A program made the position numbers and the translations under genes. The notes under the pieces were generated by a model. That model did not search any database and was not told the DNA's origin. It saw only the letters and a program-made list of their open reading frames with translations. A stretch of 64,000 nt of DNA from Tuctoria greenei (taxonomy: Eukaryota; Streptophyta; Magnoliopsida; Poales; Poaceae). Each line of letters starts with the position of its first letter. Position 1 is the stretch's first letter. The stretch spans positions 96,884,301-96,948,300 of the forward strand of contig JAYESD010000005.1 in NCBI GenBank assembly GCA_036927565.1, written 5' to 3'. Below, piece by piece: positions 36,821 through 48,354 of this stretch.

Positions 36821-39800
36821 ATGGTGAACTCAACTGCTGGATCGTCCAACGGCAACCTCGCTGCACAACCTGTTGGAGGCAAGCCCTCCAACATGCAACT
36901 ACCAGCAGTTTGCGCGGCTCCAGCAGGAGTCATGCCTCCACTGCCATCGTCTGCACCAGCAAATCAAGGTGGACAACGGGACGGGGCATCTACGTCGATC
37001 ACAGCGTTGGCAAATACCAACAATCCTGAACACGCGCTCCATGCAGCACGTGCACTCCTCCAACACCCACCACCTCCAGGTGCATCCCAGGGGGCAATGG
37101 AGCAGTGGAGCGCTGATGTGGAACATTTGGTTGCAGCAGCAGCCGATCACATCAGCAACCAAGGTCCTCCCCCCTTGGGGCGGGCCCTATCGCAGCATTG
37201 GACTTTGTCGGGCAGACTTGGTCTGCACGCTTCTCAGAATAGGAGGCGTGCTGCATCTCAACAAGCGATGTCGCTACCTGCTGGGGTGCGACGCACCCAT
37301 ACAGTAACCAGGCTTTCAACTCATGACCTCCGGGTGGAGCTTGATCGCCGTTATCGTCAGCAGGACGGCCACATCCATATCCAGCGTGCTCGCAAAAGGC
37401 GAGAGGCTCGAGACAGTCCTGCTCCCGAGGGAGTAGGAGGAGGCTGTTCCGCCCTGGCCATGCATCTACGCATGGTTAGATGGCCACAAAAGTTCCAGCC
37501 TCACCTTCCGGAGAAATTTGACAGGACTGTCAATCCCACTGAGTTTCTCCAGATTTACTCCACTACAATCCTTGCAGCCGGAGGTAACGAGGCCGTAATG
37601 GCTAACTACTTCCCAGTGGCTTCAAATGGGACCACCAGGTCCTGGTTCATGAGCCTTCCTCCCAACTTTATCAATAGTTGGGCAGAACTGTGCCAATAGT
37701 TCACCGCCAATTTCGAGAGTTCATACACCCGACCAGACACTGAACTAGACCTTTTTGCTGTAACGCAGAAGGGGGGAGAATCCTTGCGTTCCTTCATCCA
37801 AAGGTTCTCCCAGGTACAGAACACTATTCCTTCTATATCTAGCACGTCTGTTATTGTGGCATTTAGGCACAGCGTACGAGACAAGAAGATGCTGGAGAAG
37901 CTGGCGATCAAGGAGATCACCAGCATCACGGAGCTCTTCAGCTTGGCAGACATGTATGCTAAAGTTGTGGAGGGTCATGAAATGCACTCCAAACCACCTC
38001 CGGGGGATAACAAAAAATCCTTCAAGGGCGAAGCCACTACCCCTGGGAGTGGCAAAAAGAATAAAAAGTCCAACGGCAAGACAAAGCCGTCGGCTGGCAC
38101 ACCAACTGTTGCAGCTGCTGCAGCTCCAGGTGTCCGGGGGCCATGCCCTGAGAAACGACCTCAACCTTCATCTGAAGATGGCAGCAACTCCAAAATGTGG
38201 TGTCCTATTCATAAGTCGAACAACCACAATTTGGAAGACTGCCGAGTGGTCCAGAACCTTGTCGAGTGCTACAGCAAGCGCCGGGAAGAAGTTCCTTTCC
38301 GACAAAGGGAAGGAAAACAGAAAGTAGACAAAGCTCCAGCTGAAGAGGAGTTAGGCTTCCAGGACCCTAAAAAGGTCTTATAAGCCGTTTACACCTCCGT
38401 TGAGGACGACTCCGACATCTCAGACAATGAACGTCAGAAAACCATGAACACTATTTTTAGTGGTTCATGGGACATCACCTCCCGTCGTGTCCTCAAGACC
38501 ATGCGGCAGGACATGGCTTCGGTGGCTCCCACCGCCAGGGCGGAGCCGCACCGAAAGTGGATGGATACTGCCATCACTTTCGACGCGTCAGACTGCCCTA
38601 GGAATATGATTGGAGCTGGTCAACTACCCTTGATGGTATCTCCGACCATCAACAACATACAACTCCACCACGTAATGGTGGACGGAGGTTCGGGGTTGAA
38701 CCTCATAAGCTTCGAAGCTTTCGTCAAGCTTCAGCTCTGACCTTCGAACCTTCACCCCTCCCGACCTTTCTCTGGAGTAGGTCCGGGGGCCATAACCCCA
38801 CTTGGTGCCATACTCTCCCCGTGACCTTCGGGACTTGGGAGAACTATTGCACTGAGAAGTTGGTCTTTGATGTTACTCAGATAAACTTACCCTTCAACGC
38901 CATTCTCGGCAGGCCAGCCTTATACAAGTTCATGGCTGCTGCTCATTATAGTTACTTGGTGTTGAAAATGCAAACAACAGCTGGTGTTCTCCGGATCCGT
39001 GCAGACCGCACTGCTGGAGTGACTGCACTAGAAGAACTTCACGAGCTTGCTATAGCGCAGGAGGAATAGTCCAGGCAGCAGCAAGCTCCGAAACACCCGA
39101 GCATTCATCATCGAGGCTCAACCTCTGCACCCCGTGTGCAACCGAGCAGCGACAACGACATTATCGTCAAAGTCGTCCAAATCGGTTCCAACGCTGCTCA
39201 GACCACCCGTATATCAGGAGGTTTGAGTGATAAATAGGAACTCGCGCTCATCACTTTCCTCCGGGCTAATGTTGCCATGTTTGCCTGGCAACCGTCACAA
39301 ATGCCTGGGATCCTTAGGGAAGTGATCGAGCATAATTTAAAGATCTATCCCGACGCTCGGCCTGTACACCAAAAGCCTCGGAAGCAATCGGTAGAGCAAA
39401 AAAACTTCATATGACAAGAAGTGAAGAAGTTGCTCGAAGCTGGATTCATCTGAGAAGTCTTCCACCCAAAATGGCTGGCAAACCCAGTCATTGTACCCAA
39501 GGCCGAAGGGAAGCTTCGGATGTGTATCGACTACACAACACTGAATAAGGCATGTCCAAAAGATCCATTCCCACTACCTAGAATAGATCAGATAGTGGAT
39601 TCTGCCTCCAGGTGTGAATTACTATGTTTCCTAGACGCATATTCTGGGTACCATCAAATCAGAATGTCTAGGGAAGATGAAGAGCATACTTATTTCATCA
39701 CAGTAAATGGATTGTATTGTTATACTGCCATGCCATTTGGTCTCAAGAATGTAGCTTCAACATTTGTACGTGCTATGTACAAAACCTTTAGAGAGCTCAT

Positions 39801-40403
39801 CAGAGACGTAGTGGAAGTGTATGTCAAAGACATCGTCGTCAAGATTAAGGACAAGGAGTCACTTCTTGACACCTTGCAAGCTGTCTTCAACAAGTTGCGA
39901 CTCACTCGCACGAAGCTGAACCCGGAAAAATGTGTCTTTGGGGTTAGCTCCGGAAAGCTTCTTGGTTTCCTGGTGAACCACCGTGGCATAGAGGCAAATT
40001 CGGTGAAGATTAAAGCCATTGAAGATATGCGGCCACCAGCCCGCATCAAGGATGTCTAGAAGATGACTGGATGTCTGGCCGCCCTCAGCCGGTTCATCTC
40101 AAGACTGGCAAAATGGGCACTACCCTTCTTCAAGCTAATGAGGAAGTTCAGACCATTCCAGTGGTCTGAAGAAGCAGAAAAGGCCTTCCAGGAGCTGAAG
40201 CAGTTCCTCACCACTCTACCAACTTTGGTAGCTCCGAACCCTGGTGAGCCTTTGCTGCTTTACATTTCGGCAACTAACGAAGTTGTCAGCATGGTCCTGG
40301 TTGCGGAGAGACCAGAACTGTTACAAGCTCAGGAATCTAGACCCCTCCGGGAGAGTCAGGAGGTCCCTGAAGGTGAGTTTGGGTCCCAGCCCCCAGACTC
40401 GAG
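36821..40403 (+). pseudogene. Element D copy 2 gag-protease-RT, interrupted by element C
   Basis: Gag (from 36821, MVNSTAGSSNG) is open to 38383 except for one TAG at 37697. It contains FLQIYSTTILAAGG, the gag core and a CPIHKSNNHNLEDC motif near 38200. The protease motif VDGGSGLNLIS is near 38680, then the frame shifts. RT lies at about 39440-40060 with GYHQIRM and MPFGLKN but YVKD where the family has YVDD; stops occur at 39412, near 39451 and near 40057. The connection domain reaches 40403. RNase H and integrase resume after C at 52294. The family copies RNA into DNA for reinsertion; this copy cannot. Confidence 0.92.
40399..40403 (+). other. Target-site duplicate of element C, left
   Basis: TCGAG immediately before the LTR; the same five bases follow the 3' LTR at 52294-52298. 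Confidence 0.92.
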
Positions 40404-41845
40404 TGAAAGCATCTAGGCCCCCATGAGGTATGGTTTCGGTGATTAATGACAACCATTGGATTTTACTAATGAATTTGTGGATGCAAGGTCTCCCATATCA
40501 CTCATCACACTCAAATGAAATCTATATGAATTTAATCTACTGCTCATTGGATATAATTGGAGACCCCTAAACAATCACTCTATGAGATCAATCAATGTTT
40601 ACGAAGATTAGAAGTAAGCTCACATGTCAAAATTATTCAACTAAAATTGACATCACCCAATGCTTGATAATCATCAGAAGAATATTTCCAACTATTGCCT
40701 AAGAGGTCAATTGAGCAAATTCCAAATGAATCACATAGAACAACTTGAAGCAAACAAAATCATCTCATCGGATCAACCGATGATTCCAGAAAACAACACA
40801 TCGGTCGAGTTGGTTCAGCAGAAGAAGAAGACCTCAGAACTAAGTACTCACCGGATCATCCGATGATGAAGGGCATGTTACATCAGTCCATCAATACAGT
40901 AAGCAATCTCTCTGGACCAAGTGTAACACCGGACCATCTGATGTACAACAATGAACACATCGGTCGATCACTCCAGTAAGAATCAATTCTGGACTAATTC
41001 TAGATGAAGTGCCACCGGATCATCCGATGAGAAGGCAAGGGTAACATCGGTCTAACAATGGTCATATCTGACACAGTGACATCAGCTAATTTGGATTTGA
41101 CTGATGATAACTGAAGGGGGAGCATCGGATCATCCGGTGTTCGCAGAACAGTGATGTCAGCCTACTTTTCCAACGGCTATTTCGTGGAGGCTGGCTATTT
41201 ATACCCCTTCAGCCAGTCTATTCGACAAGTCTTGATAACCAGAGCTACTCTACACATTCTCAAGCATTCAAGACGTTGAGCTAACACTTCTAGATCATTT
41301 ACACCACTTACACACCAAGAGATAGGCTAGAACTTGCTAGAGATAGTGCTTGTGTGCTTCCATTCTTGGTGATTGGAATCTCTAGTATAGTGAGAGCTGT
41401 AAAGGAGTGTCCCTTGATGATTGTATTGTAGAGAGCCTTCCGGAGCTTGCCAAGACGGTTGTGGAAGCCCAGAGGATTCAACTTGTACAAGGCTTGAGCT
41501 CCACCTTGCCGAGGTTAGCGAACGGAGAAGTATAGTGAAGATACCTGGTCTCGGTGACTTGGGAGTGGCTATACCCTTTGGTGGGTGCCACAACGTGGAT
41601 GTAGGAAGATCTTGACGATCTTGCTGTACCACGGGATAAATCTCCGTGTCTTCGTGTCTCCTCGGGAGTTTGCGCTTTCTTCCTCTCCCCTTACACTTAT
41701 GCATTTCATATACCACAAAGTTACGATTCACTTAAATGCAAAGGTTGTTTGCATAGGGAATTGGGCTTTTAGTAATTAATTTTTATTACTTTAATTTTTG
41801 AAAAGAAGCCCAATTCACCCCCCTCTTGGGCATTCGATCCTTACA
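40404..41845 (+). repeat. 5' LTR of element C (Ty1/copia, 1442 bp)
   Basis: Begins TGAAAGCATCTAGG and ends CGATCCTTACA. It is highly similar to the 3' LTR at 50850-52293. U3 has at least four units of the 17-base pattern CAYCGG-N5-CCGRTG (40766, 40849, 41013, 41123). Confidence 0.95.
41196..41203 (+). promoter_or_regulatory. TATA-like box of element C 5' LTR
   Basis: TATTTATA, flanked by CTGGCT on the left and AGCCAG on the right. The flanking repeat is not kept in the 3' LTR (TATA at 51644-51651). Confidence 0.6.
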
Positions 41846-41847
41846 AT

Positions 41848-41859
41848 TGGTATCAGAGC
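41848..41859 (+). other. Primer binding site of element C (initiator tRNA-Met)
   Basis: TGGTATCAGAGC, two bases after the LTR end; a perfect match to the canonical site. Confidence 0.9.
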
Positions 41860-41905
41860 TAGGTTGCTCATTGGATCATTCTAGCCTCACCGCTAGAGAG
41901 CTAAA

Positions 41906-44900
41906 ATGGCCAAGATTGGGGGTTCGGTTCCTATCTTCGAGGGCAAGAACTTTGCCTATTGGAAAGCACGCATGCGTGCTTATCTAGAGGCTATTGCTCC
42001 CGAGGTATGGGAAGCGACCCATGCGGGGTTTGGTGAGCACAATTATGTTGGTGATAAAATCAAGTGGGATGCTAAAGCTAGAAATGCAATCTATGAATGT
42101 ATTAGTCAAGATGTATTTGCTAGGATTGCTAGCAAAGAGAAAGCTTGTGAAATTTGGGCTTGCTTGATAGAAATTCATGAGGGTTCTTCTCGTGTCAAGG
42201 AACTAAAATATCATATGCTTAAAGACAAATATGATGAGTTCAAAATGTTACCTCATGAAAATGTCAATGAAATGTTTTCTCGCTTAAATGTGCTTATTGA
42301 AGAAATTAATGCTCTTGATATTGCTTCTCTTGGCAAGGGACTCATCACCCGCAAGATTCTTATGCTCCTCCCTAAGCCAAAGTACAACATCATCAACTCC
42401 ATGCTTTAAAAAGAATCTCTTGATCACATTGAAGTTTCGGAACTTATTGGAGAGATTCACGCTCATGAGATGAGTGTACTTGGGATGATGGGGCAATCAT
42501 CTTCAAAGACAATTGCTCTAAAGGCCTCCACCAAGAAAACAAGTCTCAAGAAAAAGAAAGTGGTTGATCCTAGCTCAAGTGAAGAAGAGCAAGTATCAAG
42601 TGAAGATGACGATGATGAGCTTGCATTGATGATGAGAAAGTTCTCTCGCTTGAACTCCAAGATTGCCAAGAAGGAATACACCTTTGATCCCAAGAAGAAA
42701 GCTTTTCTACCAAGGAGAGATGACCACAAGACTTGCTACAATTGTGGTGATCAAGGCCACATCTCCTATGATTGTCCAAAACCGGACAAAAGAAGAGAGA
42801 ACCACATGAGCAAGCATCGCAAACTTGAAGATAGTGAAGATGATGAAGAAGAGGTCAAACCCAAACAAAGATCATTTGGGAAGAAGAAACATGACAAGGG
42901 CAAGAAAGCAAAACTCTTCCAAAGAAAAGAAAAGGACCACAAAAGGTGTTCATGTGTGAGGCAAATGAATGGATCACCGACGAAGAATCAAGTGATGAAG
43001 AGAGTGAAGAGGAAGAAGAAAGTTTGGCCGGCCTTGCAATTGCCAACAATGATGACTCATCTCTTCATCCACCTCCCATGTGCCTCATGGCTAAAGGTAA
43101 CACCAAGGTATGTGCTGATTCTAGTGATGATGATCTTTCTCCCGATGACCTAACTTCATTAATAAATGAATATCACACTATCATTAAGAGGGAAAAGAGT
43201 AAGGTTAAGGCTATTGAAGAAACTTGTGCTAAGCTTGAGAGTGCTAACCTCGATTTGCTTGACAATTATGAAAGCATACTTAAGGAGCATGACACACTCA
43301 AATCCCATGTCAAGCAAATTGAGGAGGATAAGGCTCAAATCAAGCTAGATCATCATGAGCTTGACTTAGCCCACCAAGCACTCTTGGGTAAGCACAATGA
43401 GTTAATCCAAGAGCATCAAATACTTAACCTTGCTTATGAAGTGCTTGATCAAGATTTGAAAAATATAAACAAACTCTTAATGATAAGGTATCCATTACTT
43501 CTCATGCCACTAATGTCTTGCACAAGTCTTTGCCTTTGAAAGAGAATGGTAGGGAGAAGGACTTGTTGGAAGAAATTGAAAGTCTCCACACTAGTGTGGC
43601 AAGACTATCAAAAGGAGAAGTCAAGCACAAGGAAATCATCTTCCAACAAGCAAAGGCCTTCAACAAGAGAGGACTTGGATCCTTCCCGGTGCCTAACAAA
43701 GGAAAGGTGCCCTCACCGGAGCTTAGAACAAGCTTCATCAAGGAAGTTGGTTTCTATTGCCAACATTGTGAGGTCACCGGTCACCATACAAGGGAGTTTC
43801 CTCTTCCCAACCGACCTTCTCCGAAATTGCCTACTAACTACAAGTCTACTTTCAATGATCATTATTATCTCTTGAGTAAAGTAGATGGCAAGGTGAAGGC
43901 AAGGTTCATTGGCAAGGACATAAAGGGCATGAAGGGGAAGCTCCCCAAGCAACTTTGGGTCCCAAAAACACTTGTATCACACATACAAGGACCTAAGTTG
44001 GCTTGGGTGCCTAAAGTCAAAAATTGAATTCATGTGTGTAGGTGAACTACAAAGCCGGAGGAAAGCATTGGGTACTCGATAGCGGGTGCACTCAACATAT
44101 GATCGACAATGATGGTATGTAAACCCCAGCAATCATGAACAAGTCACCTTTGGTGATAACTCTAAGGATAAGGTAATTGGGTTAGGTAAGATTGCTATTT
44201 CAAATGATTTATCTATTTACAATGTATTGTACATTAAGTCACTTAGTTTTAATTTACTCTCTATTGCACAACTATGTGATCTTGGACTAACGTGCACCTT
44301 TAGCAAAAATGATGTTGTTGTGACTAGTGAAACAAGCCAAGAACTAATCTTCAAAGGATTTCGGCATGGACATCTCTACCTAGTAGACTTCACCAACAAG
44401 GATGCTAGCTTGACCACTTGTCTTTTCACTACGACGAGTTTGGGTTGGCTATGGCATCGACGCATATCGCACATTGGAATGAGCAAGCTCAAGAAGTCAT
44501 TCAAGCTTGGGATGGTGACCGGCGTGAAGGATGTCACATTTGAGAAGAACAAGCTTTGTAGCGCTTGTCAAGCCGGGAAGCAAGTTGGTTCACACCACCC
44601 GATGAAGACAATGGTGTCAACCTCCAAGCCACTTGAGCTACTCCACATGGACCTCTTTGGACCGTCCACATATCAAAGTCTTGGCGGTAATCTCTATTTT
44701 CTTGTTATAGTTGATGACTACTCTCACTATGCTTGGAATTTGTTTCTAGGTGACAAGAGAACTCCGGAAGTGTTCAAGACCTTCGCTAACCGTGCCCAAA
44801 GGGAATTTCAACTTCCCATCATCAAGGTCCGGAGTGACAACGGCACCGAATTCAAGAACTACAACATTGGGGAGTGGTGTGATCGTGAAGGTGTGAAGCA

Positions 44901-47268
44901 TGAGTTTTCAGCCACGTACACTCCCCAACAAAATGGTGTCGTTGAAAGGAAGAACAAGACTCTCATCACTCTTGCACGAGCAATGCTTGATGACTATGGC
45001 ACGTCCGAGAAGTTTTGGGCCGAAGCAACCAACACGGCGTGCCATGCCGCAAATAGGGTCTACCTACATCGACTACTTCAAAAGACCCCATACGAACTTC
45101 TCATTGGGAGAAAGCCCAACATCTCCTATTTCTGAGTCTTCAGTTGCAAGTGCTATATCTAGGCTCGGTAAGTTTGAAAGAAGATGTGATGTTGGTATAT
45201 TTCTTGGTTATGAATCAAACTCAAAAGCATATCGAGTATTCAACCAAACCCCCGGTTTAGTTGAGGAAAGTTGTGATGTTGAGTTTGATGAAACTAATGG
45301 CTCCCAAGAGGAGAGTTTTGGTCATGATGAAATGGATGATGAGCCTCTACGAGAAGCTATGATGAACATGACCATTGGAGACATCAAGCCTAAAGTTGAG
45401 GAGAGCCATGATAAAGGGGGAGCTTCAAGTTCCAACATCAACACATCTATGGCGCCTAAAGTTGACGAAGAAGAGAAGGATGATCCATTGCCGACTCAAG
45501 ATTCACAAGCCACACAACATCAAGAAGAAGAAGAAGTCCATGATCAAGTCCAACCACAAGAAGAGCAACACACATCACCACCGCCAAGTGCTTCACAACC
45601 ACTTATGAAGCATGGACGCATCTCCAAGGAGCATCCGATGGACCAAATTATCGGAAGTCCATCAAGGGGAGTAAGTACACGTTCCCGCCGTTTCGCTTCG
45701 TTTTGTGAGCACTACTCATTTGTTTCATGTGTAGAACCCACTCACATTGAGGAAGCACTCCAAGATCCAAACTGGGTGATGGCCATGCAAGAAGAACTCA
45801 ACAACATCATTCGCAATGAAGTTTGGGTGTTGGAGGAGCGACCAAAGGACAAGAATGTCATCAGAACAAAGTGGGTGTCCCGCAACAAACAAGATGAGAA
45901 CGGCGTTGTGGTCCACAACAAGGCAAGACTTGTGGCAAAGGGGTTCTCGCAAGTTGAAGGACTAGACTTTGGGGAGACATTTGCTCCGGTCGCCCGGCTA
46001 GAAGCCATCCGTAGACTCCTTGCCTTTGCATCACATCATAACATAAAGCTTTATCAAATGGATGTGAAAAGTGCCTTTCTTAATGGTTATATTAACAAGC
46101 TAGTCTATGTTAAACAACCTCCCGGGTTTGAAGATCTGAGGAATCCTAATCATGTGTTTAGGTTGCACAAGGTGCTCTACGGGCTCAAGCAAGCACCTAG
46201 GGCGTGGTATGAACGACTACAGGATTTCTTGATCATGCAAGGATTCAAGATCGGGAGGGTGGACACTACACTCTTCACCAAAGACATCGACAGAGAATTA
46301 TTTATTTGTCAAATTTAAGTTGATGATATTATTTTTGGTTCAACTAACGACGCTCTTAGCCATGAGTTTGGCAAAATGATGTCTAGGGAATTCGAGATGT
46401 CGATGATTGGAGAGCTCAACTTCTTCCTTGGATTTCAAATCAAGCAACTTTAAGAGGGGACCTTCGTCTATCAAGAGAAGTATACCAAGGACCACTTGAA
46501 GAAATTTTAGATGGGAGATTGTAGCTCAAGTTGCACTCCAATGGTAACAAATTGTTATCTCGACGCGGATAAGGACGGTAAACCTGTTGATCAATCTAAC
46601 TACCATTCTATGATTGGTTCATTGTTTTATCTTACCGCATCTAGGCCCGATATCATGTTTAGTGTATGCTTGTGTGCTCGCTTTCAAGCGGCACCTAAAG
46701 AATCGAATCGGAAGGCGGTCTTTAGGATACTTTGGTATCTTAAGCATACCCCTAGTGTGGGCTTGTGGTACCCCAAAGGTGCAAAATTCCATCTCTTGGG
46801 TTACTGGGATTCGGACTTTGCCGGATGCCATGTGGATCGCAAGAGTACCTCCGGTGGGTGCCACTTGCTTGGGCGTTCCCTAGTATCTTGGTCTAGCAAG
46901 AAGCAAAATTCCGTCGCTTTGTCCACGACAGAAGCGGAATATATTGCGGCTGGTGCATGTTGTGCCCAAATTCTTTATATGAAGCAAACCCTTTTGGACT
47001 TTGGTATTAAACTTGGTTGTGTGCCTCTCCTTTGTGACAATGAAAGTGCGGTTAAGATAGCTAAAAACCCCGTTCAACATCCCGCACTAAGCACATTGAT
47101 ATTCGCCATCATTTCTTGAGGGTCCATGAAGCTAAGGGAGACATCTCATTGCGAGGTGTTAGGTCCGAAGAACAATTGGCGGATATCTTCACTAAACCAC
47201 TTGATGAGAAAACTTTTTCTAGACTAAGAAGTGAATTAAATGTGCTAGATGCATCAAATGTCATGTAA
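41906..47268 (+). pseudogene. Element C gag-pol (Ty1/copia, SIRE/Maximus-like), decayed
   Basis: Gag starts at 41906 (MAKIGGSVPIFEG). It is broken by a stop at 42407 and continues to the zinc knuckle CYNCGDQGHISYDC near 42735, then a long acidic, coiled-coil stretch (42946-43500) after a frameshift. Protease has WVLDSGCTQHM near 44069. A GAG-pre-integrase (WHRRISHIGM) and an integrase core (DLFGP, VRSDNGTEF, YTPQQNGVVERKN) fill 44227-45135. A frameshift leads to RT (45700-46500; VDVKSAFLNG-like box, YGLKQAPRAWYERL). A stop falls exactly on the Tyr of YVDD (46316-46318). RNase H follows (STTEAEYIAA near 46925), with a final frameshift near 47085 and the end at 47268. Integrase before RT identifies copia. 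The SIRE/Maximus label is inferred from the extra gene downstream. Confidence 0.93.
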
Positions 47269-48354
47269 GTTGCCATGGTCATGTAAGAATGCATCTCATA
47301 TAGGTCTTGTATAACTTTCAAAGGATAGGGGTGAGCAAGGGTTAGCTTGGGATGGAGGTTCTTTTGGGTTTCCCCAAGGCTTGGAGTGTGGCTCTCTCTG
47401 AAGAAGCCTTTGAAAGGTTCAAATTTGGCAAGATAGGTTTATTTTATGTCTTGCATGATGACTGCCATATAGACTTGCACTCATATTTAAATTTCTTGCA
47501 TTATAAATTTTATGGCATTGCATACGGTAGATTGTCACAAAGGGGAACCCACTTCATGAGAAAGAGACTTGTTTGAAATGCAATATCTCAACTCATATGA
47601 TGTGTAAAGAAAAAAATGTTAGGTGTGTTAATGCCTAAAGGAACATGCTTTAAAGAGATAGAAGTCTTCATCCTCTAGCTCACAAAGCAAATGCCAAGGG
47701 TCAATTCAGTCAGTAAGACAAATCAACCGACGAGTTCATTCCGAGGAACATCGGTGCATCCGATGTTCACATTTCTGGGGTTGTGCTAAATTCCACCGAT
47801 GGAAATCCTTTCCACGTCAGACCATTCGGTGTCAATGGTGCCTCTGGAATACCCTTACTGTACCATTTGACCGATGCTCCTATCATCCAACGTCGGTTTA
47901 TGCGGTGCTAAAATTTGAGCTAGGGTTCGGGCCCCACCTATTTAGCACCTCTTCGCCTTCGTCTTTCTCTCTCCTCGACTCTCTCACCGCCACCGATGCC
48001 CTCACCTCTGCTGCCGCCGCTCCCTCGCCCTGCCGCCGCCCTCCGGCCGCCGCCGCCCTCCGAGCCGCCGCCGCCGCCTCCGGCCGCTGCCGCCGCTCAC
48101 CCTACGCCCCACGCAGCAGCACTCCACATCGCGTCGCCGCCTCACGCCCGACCGCCATCCTCTCCATAGCGCCGCCGCAGCCTCCCACGCACCACCGCCG
48201 CCGCCCCAAGCACAGCCACCGCCGCCCTCTGTGCCGCCATGGTGCTTCCCCCTTTCGGTCGCCGTCGCTTTACCGCTAGGGTTCCCGGCCTCGACGACCT
48301 TTGCGTCGCCGTCCCCGAGCTCGCTTGTCCCGCGTACTCATCCTCGTCGTCGTC
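47269..48354 (+). other. Element C spacer with U3-like motif and CT/GC-rich leader
   Basis: No gene. It holds a CATCGG-N5-CCGATG palindrome at 47749-47765 like those in the LTR U3, followed at about 47960-48350 by a pyrimidine-rich then CCG-rich stretch that resembles a grass 5' untranslated leader. It may be an internal promoter for the downstream extra gene. Proline/alanine-rich frames across the CCG repeats look like composition artefacts. Confidence 0.5.

Larger units (their letters stand above)
25141..41232. repeat. Copy 2 of the 16.1-kb duplicated nest
   Basis: Partner of 5740-21830. Here both ends continue into complete elements (the B terminus on the left, the rest of C on the right), so this copy preserves the ancestral arrangement. 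Confidence 0.93.

Noticed and set aside
47905..48279. Ala/Pro/Arg-rich frame upstream of the extra gene
   Set aside because: CCG-repeat composition and no domain; better read as a leader region.
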